Source of the DNA: JASHPR01 sp963778075
GTDB lineage: Bacteria > Actinomycetota > Actinomycetes > Streptosporangiales > Streptosporangiaceae
DNA length: 64,000 bases
NCBI GenBank assembly: GCA_963778075.1
Contig: CAVZTJ010000001.1
Span: forward strand, 248,001 to 312,000
Direction: 5' to 3'
Below are positions 51,101-61,345 of the stretch, one piece after another. Under the pieces are notes generated by a model. The model ran no database searches, was not told where the DNA came from, and saw nothing but the letters and a program-made list of their open reading frames with translations. The stretch's first letter is position 1; each line of letters opens with the position of its first letter. The position numbers and the translations under genes are program-made.

Positions 51101-52558
51101 GTGTCAGAGGCACAGGATGTGACGGCCGCCGAATCCAGCTCGCAGCAGTCCCTGGAGTCGCTGGGCTACCGGCAGGAGCTGAAGCGGGTCGTCAACTCGC
51201 TCGGGCACATTGCCCTGATCCTCTCGGACATCACCCCGACCGCGTCGCTGCTGGTCGTGGGCACGGCGGTGGTTGCGACCGCGGGCACGGGCTCGGTGTG
51301 GTCCTACCTCATCGGGTGCTTCATCGCGCTGAACGTGGCGTTCTGCATGGGCGAGCTCGGCTCGATGTTCCCGGTCGCGGGCGGCCTGTTCTCGATCGTC
51401 ACCCGGGTGCTCGGCAAGGCCACCGGGTTCGTCGCCATGGTCGACTACATCGGCCAGGCGATCTTCCTGCCGGCCAGCGTCGCCATCGGCATCGGCACCT
51501 ACGTGCACGCGCTCGACTCCGGCATCTCGACCAGGCTGATCTCGGGCTGCGGCATGATCCTGGTCACGCTCGTCTGCCTGCTCAAGATCAAGTTCAACGC
51601 ATGGTTCACCGCCGTCTGCCTGGCGATCGAGCTGATCGTCGTGGGAGCGCTCGCGGTCGCCGGGTTCAGCCACTGGCACCAGCCGTGGTCGATCCTCAGC
51701 CATCCCGTCGGCCCGGTCGGCACCACCGGGGTGTCCGGGATCGGCGTGGGCCTCATCGTCACCGCGCTGGCAACCGCGCTGTTCTCGGTTAACGGGTACG
51801 ACAGCGGGATCAACTTCGCAGAGGAGGTCCTCGGCTCGAAGGCGGAGGTTGGGCGGGCGGTGGTGACCGCAGCGGCGATCGGTATCCTCTTCGAGCTCAT
51901 TCCTTTCATCGCGGTCGTCTTCGGCGCGCACAACCTGCCGGCCTTCCTGCACTCCGCGACGCCGGTCACCGAGGTGGGCGGCGAGGCGTTCGGCCACACG
52001 TTCATCACGATCGTCACGTACGGCGCGCTGATCGCGATCTTCAACGCGTCCGTGGCGATCACCCTGCAGTTCTCCCGGATCGTGTGGGCCAGCGGGCGGG
52101 ACGTCGCCTGGCCCCAGCCGGTCAGCTCGTGGATCTCGAAGGTCGATCCCCACCGCGGCTCACCGTGGGTCGCCACGCTGATCGTCGGGACGCTGGCGAC
52201 CATCCTCTGCTTCCAGTCCACGCTGATAGCCGTGGTCACCTTCACCGCCGTGCTGATCATCGTCCTGTACGGGCTGATCGCGGTCTCCGCCCTGGTCAGC
52301 CGGGTCCGCCAGCGGCACCTGGACCGGCCGTCGAAGATGCCGATCTGGCCGGTGCCGCCGCTCATCGCGCTGGCCGGCGTGGTCATCGCGCTGACCAAGC
52401 AGAAGGGCTCCGACCTCTGGACCTGCGTCATCATCTTCGCGGCGGCCTTGATCTACTACTTCCTGTTCGTCCGGCCGAGGTCCAACCGGTACTGGACGGT
52501 CTCCGGTGCGGTGCCCGACCCCGAGCCCGAGGCCGCCGCTGATACAACGGACCGGTGA
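51101..52558 (+). CDS. APC-family amino-acid permease
   Basis: 485 aa, 12 TM helices of the APC superfamily. First helix HIALILSDITPTASLLVVGT; later FSVNGYDSGINFAEEVLGSK (TM6 region) and VAITLQFSRIVWASGRDVAW. Start GTG 51101 chosen because AGGAG lies at 51091-51095. Its TGA overlaps the next GTG (GTGA). In context it likely imports D-amino acids or D-Ala-containing peptides' products. Confidence 0.88.
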   Translation: MSEAQDVTAAESSSQQSLESLGYRQELKRVVNSLGHIALILSDITPTASLLVVGTAVVATAGTGSVWSYLIGCFIALNVAFCMGELGSMFPVAGGLFSIVTRVLGKATGFVAMVDYIGQAIFLPASVAIGIGTYVHALDSGISTRLISGCGMILVTLVCLLKIKFNAWFTAVCLAIELIVVGALAVAGFSHWHQPWSILSHPVGPVGTTGVSGIGVGLIVTALATALFSVNGYDSGINFAEEVLGSKAEVGRAVVTAAAIGILFELIPFIAVVFGAHNLPAFLHSATPVTEVGGEAFGHTFITIVTYGALIAIFNASVAITLQFSRIVWASGRDVAWPQPVSSWISKVDPHRGSPWVATLIVGTLATILCFQSTLIAVVTFTAVLIIVLYGLIAVSALVSRVRQRHLDRPSKMPIWPVPPLIALAGVVIALTKQKGSDLWTCVIIFAAALIYYFLFVRPRSNRYWTVSGAVPDPEPEAAADTTDR

Positions 52559-53805
52559 CCACCAGCAGGGAGGGCGGCCGGGCCGCGATCGTCGGCGCGG
52601 GCATCATCGGGCTCGCCGTCGCCTGGTTCCTGCAGGAGGAAGGCTTCGCCGTCACCGTGTACGACCGCCGCGACGTGGCCGCGGGAGCCTCAGCCGGCAA
52701 CGCGGGCTGGATCAGCCCGGCGATGGTTGCGCCGCTGCCCGAGCCCTCGGCGCTGCGGTACGGGCTGGCCTCGATGCTCCGGCCGGCCAGCCCGCTGCGC
52801 ATCCCGCCCGGGTCGCTCCCCGACACGTGGCGGTTCCTGGCCGGCTTCGCGGCGCACAGCACTCACCGGCGGTGGCAGGCCGGGGTGGCCGGCTTCGCGG
52901 GCCTGAACGCCCTCGCGGTGCCCTCCTACCAGGTGCTGACCGAGGCGGGCGTGGCCGACGGGCCCAGGGACGAGGCGGTCGTGGCGGCCTTCGACGGGCC
53001 GGAACAGGCCGCGCCGCTCCGGCACGAGATGCAGGCCATCGCCGCAGCGGGCGGCATGGACTTCGCCCTCGACGAACTCAGCGCGGCCGAACTGCGCCGG
53101 GAGCAGCCGCTGCTCGGCGCGCGGGCGGGCTACGGGCTGCGGATTGGCGGCCAGCAGTTCCTCCAGCCGCTGGATTTCGTGCAGAGCCTGGCCGCCTCGG
53201 TGCGCAGCCGGGGCGGTCAGATCGTCACCGGCGCTCCGGTCACCGCGATCGCGAGCCGGGCCGGCGGGATCAGGCTCGACGTCGCCGGTCAGCCCGCCGA
53301 CGTTGACGTCTGCGTGCTGGCCAACGGCGCCTGGATCAACGAGCTTGCGGCCCCGGCCGGAGTCCGGGTCCGGATCCAGGCTGGCCGCGGCTACTCGTTC
53401 AAGGTCCAAATCCCCGAGCCCCTGACGGGGCCGCTGTACCTGCCGGCCGCGCGGGTGGCGATCACGCCGGCTCCGGGTGGCTTCCGGGTCGCGGGCACCA
53501 TGGAGTTCCGGCGTCCCGACGATCCGCTGGACCGGCGCCGGATCGGCGCGATCGTGCGGTCCGCGCGCACTTACCTGCCGGGCGTCGACTGGTCGGCGCT
53601 GACCGGTCCGTGGGTCGGGCCGCGGCCGGTGACCGCCGACGGGCTGCCGATCATCGGCGCCACCCGGGACGACGGCCTGTTCGTGGCCGGGGGCCACGGG
53701 ATGTGGGGAATGACCCTGGGGCCGGCGACCGGCAGGCTCCTGGCCCGCCGCATCGCCACCGGCCGCCCCGAGCCGGCGCTGGCACCGTTCAACCCGCTTC
53801 GCTGA
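52555..53805 (+). CDS. dadA: D-amino-acid dehydrogenase-like FAD oxidoreductase
   Basis: 416 aa of the DAO/DadA family. FAD-binding GxGxxG: AAIVGAGIIGLAVAWFLQEE, DRRDVAAGASAGNAGWISPA; C-terminal FVAGGHGMWGMTLGPATGRL. Deaminates D-amino acids to 2-oxoacids with electrons to the quinone pool. It is translationally coupled to the permease. The combination DppA plus permease plus DadA defines a D-amino-acid utilisation route. Confidence 0.85.
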   Translation: MTTSREGGRAAIVGAGIIGLAVAWFLQEEGFAVTVYDRRDVAAGASAGNAGWISPAMVAPLPEPSALRYGLASMLRPASPLRIPPGSLPDTWRFLAGFAAHSTHRRWQAGVAGFAGLNALAVPSYQVLTEAGVADGPRDEAVVAAFDGPEQAAPLRHEMQAIAAAGGMDFALDELSAAELRREQPLLGARAGYGLRIGGQQFLQPLDFVQSLAASVRSRGGQIVTGAPVTAIASRAGGIRLDVAGQPADVDVCVLANGAWINELAAPAGVRVRIQAGRGYSFKVQIPEPLTGPLYLPAARVAITPAPGGFRVAGTMEFRRPDDPLDRRRIGAIVRSARTYLPGVDWSALTGPWVGPRPVTADGLPIIGATRDDGLFVAGGHGMWGMTLGPATGRLLARRIATGRPEPALAPFNPLR

Positions 53806-54029
53806 GGTGACTTGGCCGCACCCCAACTTTCACCCCGGGCAACCCGCCCGGCAATGGATGAACGTTATCACGGGCCAAAGCCTATTTATCAGCTTTATTT
53901 TCGGACTATTTGACATGTGGTCTTTATCGCTCGGCGTCATTCTCGAATCATTGCCGATTGTGCGTAATGCTGCACCGGAGTATTACAGACGCATAGGTCC
54001 ACAGATTCGGGGCGATACGAGGGAGACCA
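53806..54029. other. Intergenic region, 224 bp
   Basis: No gene seen. AT-richer part from 53870 to 53980, holding TTGACA at 53910-53915, likely the -35 of the sedolisin gene; a matching -10 is not clear. Confidence 0.5.
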
Positions 54030-55991
54030 ATGTTAACAAGACGCAGGCTCGTCAGCTTCGGCGCCGCGACGGCGACGATCGCAGCCATGACAATCGTGGG
54101 AATGACCGGCTCAGCCGGGGCCGCATCCCCGCCCAGCTACGTGCCGCTGGCTGGCAGCGTTACGCCGTTCACCAGCCACGTCCGGGCGACCGGCGCGGTG
54201 ACCGGCTCGGCGAAGCTGACCATCCAGGTCTGGCTGCAGCCCGGCGATCTGGCCGCGGCCCAGCAGTACGCGGTGGCGGTGAGCACGCCCGGCAGCAAGC
54301 TCTTCCGCCACTACCTGAGCCCTAGCGCCTACACCGCCCGATTCGGGTCCAGCTTGGCCTCAGCCCGCGCCGTGGAGGCATGGCTGCGCGGCCAGGACTT
54401 CACCGGCATTACAGCCGACACCCAGCGCAACTACGTGCGGGCCACCGGGTCGGTCGCAGCGATCAACGCAGCGTTCAAGATCCAGATGGAGAACTACCCG
54501 TCGTCAGCCAGCGGCAACGCCGGAGCGTACCAGCTGCGCGCCAACAACCGGGCGCTGGCCATCCCCGCATCGCTGTCCCAGTACGTGCTCGGGGTGACCG
54601 GCCTGAACAACGCCGCGCCCGTGCTGCCGCTCATGCGGTCGCCCAGGCACCAGAAGGGCACCGCAGGGCAGGCCACGGCGCCCTGCTCGCACTATTACGG
54701 GCAGCATGTCATTTCCGGGCTGCCCAAGCAGTTCGGGCGGACGTCGTTCCCGACCCAAATCTGCGGCTACTCCGCCGACCAGGTGCGGGGCGCCTACAGC
54801 ATGAACATGGCCAACAACGGGCGAGGGCAGACGATCTCGCTGGTCGAGCTGGGCCTGACCCCGGACATGTTCCTGACCTTGCAGGACTACGCGAGAGCGG
54901 CCCACTTCGTGGCGCCCTCCACGGAGCGCTACTCCGAGCTGTCGCTGGGCGCCAACACCTGCGGCGACCCGTTCGACATCGAGGAGCAGCTGGACGTCGA
55001 GACCTCTTACGACATGGCTCCCGGCGCGAACCAGCTCGTGGTTGGGGGTGACAGCTGCAACAACGGCGACTTCGGGCTGCAGGGCCTGTTCGACGCCGAC
55101 ATCGCGGTGATCGATGGCATCGGCAGCAGCAACCACCCGCTGGCCAACATCAGCTCCAACTCCTGGGGACCGGGCGACGACAGTCAGCCGGCGATCCTGA
55201 CCAACATCATGCATGCCTACCTGGTGCGCGCGGCAGCGCAGGGCGTCGGGATGTATTTCGCGTCTGGCGACGCATCAGGAGTCGAGACCCCCGACGACCC
55301 GTTCACGATCCTGGTCGGCGGTACCTCACTGGGGATCGGCAAGAATAACCAGCGCCTGTTCGAGGCCGGCTGGTCCAGCGGATTTTCCTCGATCACGAAC
55401 AACCAGTGGGTCTTGCAAGGCGAGAACGGTGCCACCAGCGGCGGTCCCAGCCTGATCTGGGCCCAGCCGGGTTACCAGAGCGGCGTGGTGCCGACGGCGC
55501 TGGCCACGGCGCCCGGTAACCGCCCCGGCCTGGTCCGGTCTGAACCTGACATCGCCGCCGTCGCGGACCTGTACACGGGGTTCGCCACCGGGCTGCTGTC
55601 GTTCCCGAAGAACAAGCCGCCGCACTTCTTCGAGGAACCCATCGGCGGGACCAGCATGGCCTCGCCGCTGGTGGCGGGCATCATCGCCGACGCTCAGCAA
55701 GGGCAGTCCACGGCGTTCGGTTTCACTGATCCGGTGCTCTACAAGCTGAACGGGACGCCGGCGATATACGACATCCTGCCGTCGACCTCGAGCACCCCCG
55801 GGCAGTACCGCGGCGTCGTGTGCAACGTCAGTTTCTGCGGTGCGCCGTCTCTGATCACCTTCGACGATCAGAACCCCAACATGGCTGGCTACACCGGCCA
55901 GGTCACCCTGAAGGGTTATGACAACATGACCGGCATCGGCACTCCGCACGGTCAGGTGTTCATCACGGCCTTGCGCGGACTGGAGGGCTAA
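54030..55991 (+). CDS. Sedolisin (S53) acid peptidase, kumamolisin-like
   Basis: 653 aa secreted serine-carboxyl protease. Tat-like signal (RRRLVSFGAATATIAAMTIV). Prodomain about 40-200 (LTIQVWLQPGDLAAAQQYAV, HYLSPSAYTARFG). Catalytic domain: E318 and D322 in DIEEQLDVETSYD, oxyanion D414 in ASGDASG, S542 in GGTSMASP. A C-terminal calcium-binding loop near TGIGTPHG. Active at acid pH, giving extracellular protein degradation. SD GGGAG before ATG 54030. Confidence 0.93.
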   Translation: MLTRRRLVSFGAATATIAAMTIVGMTGSAGAASPPSYVPLAGSVTPFTSHVRATGAVTGSAKLTIQVWLQPGDLAAAQQYAVAVSTPGSKLFRHYLSPSAYTARFGSSLASARAVEAWLRGQDFTGITADTQRNYVRATGSVAAINAAFKIQMENYPSSASGNAGAYQLRANNRALAIPASLSQYVLGVTGLNNAAPVLPLMRSPRHQKGTAGQATAPCSHYYGQHVISGLPKQFGRTSFPTQICGYSADQVRGAYSMNMANNGRGQTISLVELGLTPDMFLTLQDYARAAHFVAPSTERYSELSLGANTCGDPFDIEEQLDVETSYDMAPGANQLVVGGDSCNNGDFGLQGLFDADIAVIDGIGSSNHPLANISSNSWGPGDDSQPAILTNIMHAYLVRAAAQGVGMYFASGDASGVETPDDPFTILVGGTSLGIGKNNQRLFEAGWSSGFSSITNNQWVLQGENGATSGGPSLIWAQPGYQSGVVPTALATAPGNRPGLVRSEPDIAAVADLYTGFATGLLSFPKNKPPHFFEEPIGGTSMASPLVAGIIADAQQGQSTAFGFTDPVLYKLNGTPAIYDILPSTSSTPGQYRGVVCNVSFCGAPSLITFDDQNPNMAGYTGQVTLKGYDNMTGIGTPHGQVFITALRGLEG

Positions 55992-56065
55992 GAGCCGCCC
56001 CGCCTCGCTGCGCGCCGGCATGGACCGCTTCATGGACCTGACCGGCGGCAGCGACGGCGGGGCGG

Positions 56066-57352
56066 CTACTTCTCGTCTGGCCGCAGCGAGCCGTCGGCCA
56101 TTCTGCCGTCCGCTGTCCAGCGGGCTTCGAGCTCGGCCACGAGCGCGGTCAAGGTGGCCGCGTGCTGCTGGATCCAGCCGAGCCGCACCGGGATCACCCG
56201 TGCGGCCAGTTCGGCCTCGGATTCGTGCTGGTCCACGAGCGCGCCGCCCTGCTCGTCGGGGTAGGCCAGGGCGTCGAGCATCCTGATCACGCGCCGGCGC
56301 AGGTATTCCTCGGTGCCCGCCACGCGCACGGTGCGGCTGCCGAAATACGCGCGGCCGACCGCGTCCTGCGCGGTGGCGGTCACGGTCAGCCAATGGTCGT
56401 CATCGCCGCAGGTCGTCACGATGTGCGCGGGCGAGCTGCCGTCGGCGAGGCGGCCGCCCGTCACGCTCCACCGCACCCCGGTGAGCCCAGCGGCTGCCGA
56501 CTGATCACCGTCCACATACCAGCCGACCTGCTGGCCGGCGCCCACCATCTCGCCCTCGCCGATGTACTCGCCCTCGCCGCAGACCGGGCCGTGGATCAGC
56601 AGCGGCCGGCAGACCAGCCGCTCGATGACGTTCTCGGTGATCTGGGATACCAGCGCGTTGCCGAGGGCCAGCGGCCAGTCGGTGGTACCAACCGAGAAGA
56701 GCATCCCGCCGGACGGCGCGGTCCTGATCACGATGGCAGCGTTCGCCTGGTCATAGCCGGCTACCCAGCCTGCGGACAGCCTGGCGAGCGCGAGCAGGAC
56801 GCGCCCGCTGCCGCCCCTGCGGTTCTCGCTCAGGCGCGGCGGATCTGACGGGCGCTCGAGGCGGACCCCGTCGGTCTCGTAACCGATGACCGGCGTATCC
56901 TCGCCGCCGCTGATCCCCTCCGGTGGCACGTCGACGCCATCGAACGCCGCGTAGGTCGCCGTCGGGAGCTTGAAGAGGATCTGCCGCTTCGCGGCGCCGG
57001 GATCGCGCCGCAGCACGAACAGGCAGGCATCACGGCGCGTCAGCAGGCCGGGACCGGCGGGAACGGCCTCGATGCGGCCGTCGTCGTCGGCCGGTGCCGG
57101 CACGGCCAGGTAGATGCCGTCACGCAGGTGCTCTTCGAGCGGCACGGAATAGGCCGGCCAGCCCCAGGCCTCATCGGGCCGGCCGAGCGGCAGGTTGTGG
57201 CCGTCATAGACCTGTTCCAGGCCGGTTACCGCCTCAATGCCCGCGCCGATCCGGAACAGCCGGACACCGAACCTCCGGTCCTCGGTCGAAACGTGAAGGC
57301 GCAGGTCCTCCCCGGCCTGCACGGTGAGCGGCCAGGCATAGCTCCTCGTCAC
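56066..57352 (-). CDS. Dimethylformamidase beta-subunit-like protein
   Basis: 428 aa. SYAWPLTVQAGEDLRLHVST, DEAWGWPAYSVPLEEHLRDG, VRLERPSDPPRLSENRRGG and GGMLFSVGTTDWPLALG match the domains seen in the DMFase large-subunit family. It is the last gene of the peptide ABC operon (GTG overlaps the ATPase stop). The full catalytic segment found in true DMFase (with zinc/iron residues) is not clearly present, so it may be an amidase relative with another substrate. Acting on an imported amide is a reasonable inference. Confidence 0.6.
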   Translation of the reverse strand: MTRSYAWPLTVQAGEDLRLHVSTEDRRFGVRLFRIGAGIEAVTGLEQVYDGHNLPLGRPDEAWGWPAYSVPLEEHLRDGIYLAVPAPADDDGRIEAVPAGPGLLTRRDACLFVLRRDPGAAKRQILFKLPTATYAAFDGVDVPPEGISGGEDTPVIGYETDGVRLERPSDPPRLSENRRGGSGRVLLALARLSAGWVAGYDQANAAIVIRTAPSGGMLFSVGTTDWPLALGNALVSQITENVIERLVCRPLLIHGPVCGEGEYIGEGEMVGAGQQVGWYVDGDQSAAAGLTGVRWSVTGGRLADGSSPAHIVTTCGDDDHWLTVTATAQDAVGRAYFGSRTVRVAGTEEYLRRRVIRMLDALAYPDEQGGALVDQHESEAELAARVIPVRLGWIQQHAATLTALVAELEARWTADGRMADGSLRPDEK

Positions 57353-57374
57353 GCGCCTCTCCTCAGCTCGCTGG

Positions 57375-59544
57375 CTATGCGCCAGTCTCCGGGTAGTGAC
57401 AGGCGACGTGCCTGCCTGTCTCGATCTGGAGCAGCGGCGGCACCTCCGCCGCGCACCGCGCGTCCGCCTTCCAGCACCGGGTACGGAACCGGCACCCCGA
57501 TGGCGGATTGGCCGGGTCCGGAACCTCGCCGCGCAGCAGGATGCGCTGGCGGCTGCGCTCCCGCTCCGGGTCGGGAATGGGCACCGCGGACATCAGCGCG
57601 CGGGTATATAGGGATGAGCCGGCCGGGCATAGATGGCGTCGGCAGGGCCCGCTCCACGATCAGGCCGAGGTACATCACGGCAACCTCGTCAGCGACCTGC
57701 CGGACAACGGCGAGATCGTGGGCGATGAAGAGGTAGGCCATGTTCCGATTGCGCTGGAGATCCCGCAGCAGGTTGAGGACACTCGCCCGGATACTCACGT
57801 CGAGCGCGGACACCGGCTCGTCGAGGACCATCGTGTTGGGCTCCAGCGCCAGGGCGCGGGCGATCCCGATGCGCTGACGCTGGCCGCCAGAGAACTCGCT
57901 GGGGAAGCGGACGCCACTGGCGGGATCGAGGCCGACGCTCTGCAGCAGCGCACGCACTCGCTCCGGCCGGCCGGCGATCTTGTGCACCAGCAGGGGCTCG
58001 CCCACGATCTCCGAGACCGACAGCCGCGGGTTGAGCGAGGAGTACGGATCCTGAAAGACCATCTGGATCTGCGGGCGGATCGGCCTGAGGTCCTCCTCGC
58101 TCATGCCGACCAGCTCGCGGCCGTTCAGCCTGATGCTCCCCGCGGTGGGCTCCTCGAGCCGGAGCAGCATCCTCGCCAGCGTCGACTTGCCGCAGCCGGA
58201 TTCGCCGACCAGCGCCAGGCACCGCCCGGCCCGCAGCTCGAGGCTGACGCCCGAGACGGCCTGCACCGTTGCCACCGACCTGAAGCTGGCACCGCGGACG
58301 TGGAAGTGCTTCACCAGATCGGTGACGACCAGAACGGGCTCGCCGGTGCCATCTGGTGCGCTCGGGCCGGCTGGCTCGGCGGCGCCGTCGGACGCGGGGG
58401 GCTGTCCCGCAGCTGGCCCGGGCGCTGGCCGCGGGGCGGCGTCCCCGGCGCCGTCGACGGCGAAATGGCAGGCGGCAACGTGCGAAGGCCCGACCGGCAC
58501 CAGGGCCGGCTCGGTCCGGCACACGTCGGCCGCGATTGGGCAGCGTGGCGCGAAAGCGCACCCCGCCCCGTAGCCGATGCCGGAAGGCGGCAGCCCGCGG
58601 ATCGCGTTCAGCCGGTCCTTGCGCTGCTCGAGCGACGGAAGCGAGGCCAGCAGCCCAGCGGTGTACGGCATCCGCGGGTGGGCGAAGACCGCGTCGACCC
58701 CGCCCACCTCGACCGCCTTGCCCGCGTACATCACCAGCACGCGGTCGGCGATGCCGGCCACGACGCCAAGGTCGTGGCTGATCATGATCATCGCGGCGTG
58801 CGTCTCCCGCTGGATGGACTTGAGCAGGTCGAGTATCTGCGCCTGGACGGTGACGTCCAGCGCAGTGGTCGGTTCGTCCGCGATCAGCAGTTCGGGCTCG
58901 TTTGCGATCGCCATCGCGATCACCACACGCTGGCGCATGCCACCGGACAGCTCATGCGGGAACCGGCGCGCGATCGTGGCTGGCTCGGGCAAGCCGACCG
59001 CATCGAGCAGTTCCACCGCGCGCTTCTGGGCGTCGGCCTTCTTGTCATGCCGATGCAGCCGCAGGCACTCGGCGACCTGCCAGCCGATGGTGTACATGGG
59101 GTTCAGCGCGGTCATCGGATCCTGGAACACCATGGCGGCCCGGTTGCCCCGCACCTGCCGCCAGTGAGCCTCGCTGGCCTGCAGCAGTTCCTCACCGTCC
59201 AGGCGCACCGAGCCGGTAACCTGCGCCCGGCGCGGCAGCAGCCCGAGAACCGACAGGGCGAGCATTGTCTTGCCCGAGCCGGACTCGCCGACGATGCCGA
59301 CCGTCTCGCCCGGCGCGATCGCTAGGCTGATTCCCCTGACCGCCTCGATGAGGCCGTTCTCGGTCGGGATGCTGATCGCGAGATCGGTCACCTCGAGCAG
59401 CGAGCCGAGCGGGGAAAAGGCGGTGGCAGGCGACGCCGCGGCCTGCACGCCGCCCTCTTCCCCTCCGCCGGGGCGCTTCGCAGCGCCGCGCTGCCGCGAC
59501 CACGGCAGGCGACGCCGGCTCGCGGCGCTGCGAAGCTCTGCCAC
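57375..59544 (-). pseudogene. Oligopeptide ABC ATPase, DppD-DppF fusion, two C-terminal indels
   Basis: Two full ABC domains: GESGSGKTMLALSV and LSGGMRQRVVIAMAIANEPE (first), GESGCGKSTLARMLLRL and FSGGQRQRIGIARALALEPN (second), joined by a Pro/Ala-rich linker. Until LAVVRQVADEVAVMYLGLIVE the reading is perfect. Then a missing G in a CGGGGCC context (near 57655) and a two-base TA gain in TATATA (near 57608) shift the frame away from the normal tail (DAIYARPAHPY, TRALMSAVPIPDPERERS, CRFRTRCW, then VACHYPETGA in another frame). The main frame would end at 57349. The core NTPase domains may still fold; the oligo_HPY C-terminus of DppF would be lost. Confidence 0.8.
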
Positions 59545-59580
59545 CGTTCCTCCTTCCGCTGTCTCGCTGACGAGGCGCCG

Positions 59581-61263
59581 CTACTTGATGTAGAGCGTGT
59601 TGTAGTTGATGGCGTCCATTGCCTCGCTGTAGACGTAGCCGCCGAGACGCTTCGAGACGAAGTCGTACCAGCGGGGGTTGAACAGCGGGGCGTACGGCGC
59701 CTGCTGCGACATGATCTGCTGGTCAAGCGCCTCGTAGTCGGTCACCCGCTGCTGTCCGAGTGCCTCGGCGGCCCGGGTGAACGGCGATATGAACGAGGCA
59801 ACGCTGAACCGGGCCATGTTCGCGAGCGCGTCCGGCGTCGCCGGGTCGAGGCCGGTGTTAATGATCGCCTCGCCGTCGGGGAAGTCGAGCGACCACGGCT
59901 CGATTCCCAGCGGAACCCGTGCCTTGTAGTTGACGATGAACGAGCTGTTGACGCTGTTCGGCGAGCCGACGATCTGAACGTTGATGCCGATCGCCTTCAG
60001 GTTGGACTGGATGACCGCCGCCATGTTCATGAACCCGGGCGCGTCGTTCTGGGTGCGCAGCACCAGCGTGACCGGACTCTTCACACCCGACGCCGCCATG
60101 AGCTGCTTCGCCCTGGCCAGATTCGGAGTGTTGGGGTAGATCGTGTACTTCTTGTAGTCCGACTGGCCGGCCGGAATGATCTGGTCGCTCACCGTCCCGG
60201 CCAGCGGGCCGCCCCACTGCGCCTCGATGGCCGTCCGGTTGACCGCGTAGTTGATGGCCTTGCGGACGTCGACGTTGTTCAGCGGCGGGACCTGGTTGTT
60301 CAGGAAGATGTAGGTGAGCGACGGCCGGCTCGCGATGTGCACCTGACTCTGCAGCGCCTTGTTCTGCGAGATCTTGATGATGTCGGCGGTCGCCAGGTTC
60401 GAGGTGTTGAAGTCGAGCTGGGCCGCCTCGATCTGCAGGACCGCCTCGGTGGACTCGTCCCCGATCGTGAAGACGATCTTCGCGACGTGACCGCGCACTC
60501 CCAGCGACTGGTCGTACTCCTTGTTGAACGCCAGCACGATCTGCCGGCCTGGTGAGTACGACTGCAGCTTGAACGGGCCGCTGGCGTACTTCTCCTCCAG
60601 GGCGCCCGTCTCGACCGGCTTCATCGGAGTGCCGACCGGCACCGGGCACGTGGTAGGCAGCGCCGTCTTGTAGATGAACGCGCCGTCGGGCGCGGTCAGG
60701 TGGAAGCTGATCGTGTTGGCCGTCGTGGTGATGCCCGGAACGGTCGTGGACTTCCCGTTCATGTACGCGTTGGCACCGATGACGTTGACGAAGTAGACGC
60801 CCGTCCCGGTGTCCACCGCGGGTGCCATCAGCCGCATGTATGTGTACTTGATGTCGGCCGGCGTGATCGGCTGACCGTCGGAGAACCGTGCCCCGGGCCG
60901 CATCGTGTAGGTGTACACGAGGCCGTTATCGGTGATCTTGGGCAGGCTGGCCGTGCCGGGCACGACCTGAGTCCCCGCGGTTCCCGGCTGATCCGCGTAG
61001 CGCACCAGCGTGGTGCACATCGCGTTCGCCAGTCCCCAGGTGACGGCGAAATACCAGCGGTTGGGGTCCATGCTGTCGATGGCGCCAGACGCCATCGCCC
61101 CGGTCAGGGTGCCGGTGGCGGCACCGGCCTTCGGTGCCCCGCCGCTTGTGCTCTGGCCGGCTGAGCTGCCGCTGCCTCCAGAGGAGCACGCCGCCAGCAC
61201 CACGGCCGCCGCGATGACAAGCCCCCCACCGCTAAGCACGCGTCTGCGTCTTCTGCCAATCAT
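59581..61263 (-). CDS. Peptide/nickel-type ABC substrate-binding lipoprotein
   Basis: 560 aa SBP_bac_5 family. Lipobox LAAC with Cys26 after a basic/hydrophobic start, then a Ser/Gly-rich linker. Core segments TYTMRPGARFSDGQPITPAD, ADIKYTYMRLMAP, NYAVNRTAIEAQWGG and VLRTQNDAPGFMNMAAVIQ are typical. Binds peptides or other small ligands. Lies 82 bp behind dppB with a stable stem-loop in the gap. Confidence 0.93.
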   Translation of the reverse strand: MIGRRRRRVLSGGGLVIAAAVVLAACSSGGSGSSAGQSTSGGAPKAGAATGTLTGAMASGAIDSMDPNRWYFAVTWGLANAMCTTLVRYADQPGTAGTQVVPGTASLPKITDNGLVYTYTMRPGARFSDGQPITPADIKYTYMRLMAPAVDTGTGVYFVNVIGANAYMNGKSTTVPGITTTANTISFHLTAPDGAFIYKTALPTTCPVPVGTPMKPVETGALEEKYASGPFKLQSYSPGRQIVLAFNKEYDQSLGVRGHVAKIVFTIGDESTEAVLQIEAAQLDFNTSNLATADIIKISQNKALQSQVHIASRPSLTYIFLNNQVPPLNNVDVRKAINYAVNRTAIEAQWGGPLAGTVSDQIIPAGQSDYKKYTIYPNTPNLARAKQLMAASGVKSPVTLVLRTQNDAPGFMNMAAVIQSNLKAIGINVQIVGSPNSVNSSFIVNYKARVPLGIEPWSLDFPDGEAIINTGLDPATPDALANMARFSVASFISPFTRAAEALGQQRVTDYEALDQQIMSQQAPYAPLFNPRWYDFVSKRLGGYVYSEAMDAINYNTLYIK

Positions 61264-61310
61264 GACCCTCTCCGATCTGTCTAGCTGAGTTGCGTGACGT
61301 TCACCTTTCG

Positions 61311-61331
61311 CTCAGCCCTCGGCGGGCTGAG
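61311..61331 (-). promoter_or_regulatory. Intercistronic hairpin before the binding-protein gene
   Basis: CTCAGCCC, TCGGC loop, GGGCTGAG: perfect 8-bp stem between dppB and the SBP gene. Such stems commonly stabilise the SBP segment of the mRNA and raise its level over the permease genes. Confidence 0.55.
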
Positions 61332-61345
61332 TTTCGTGTCTTCAA

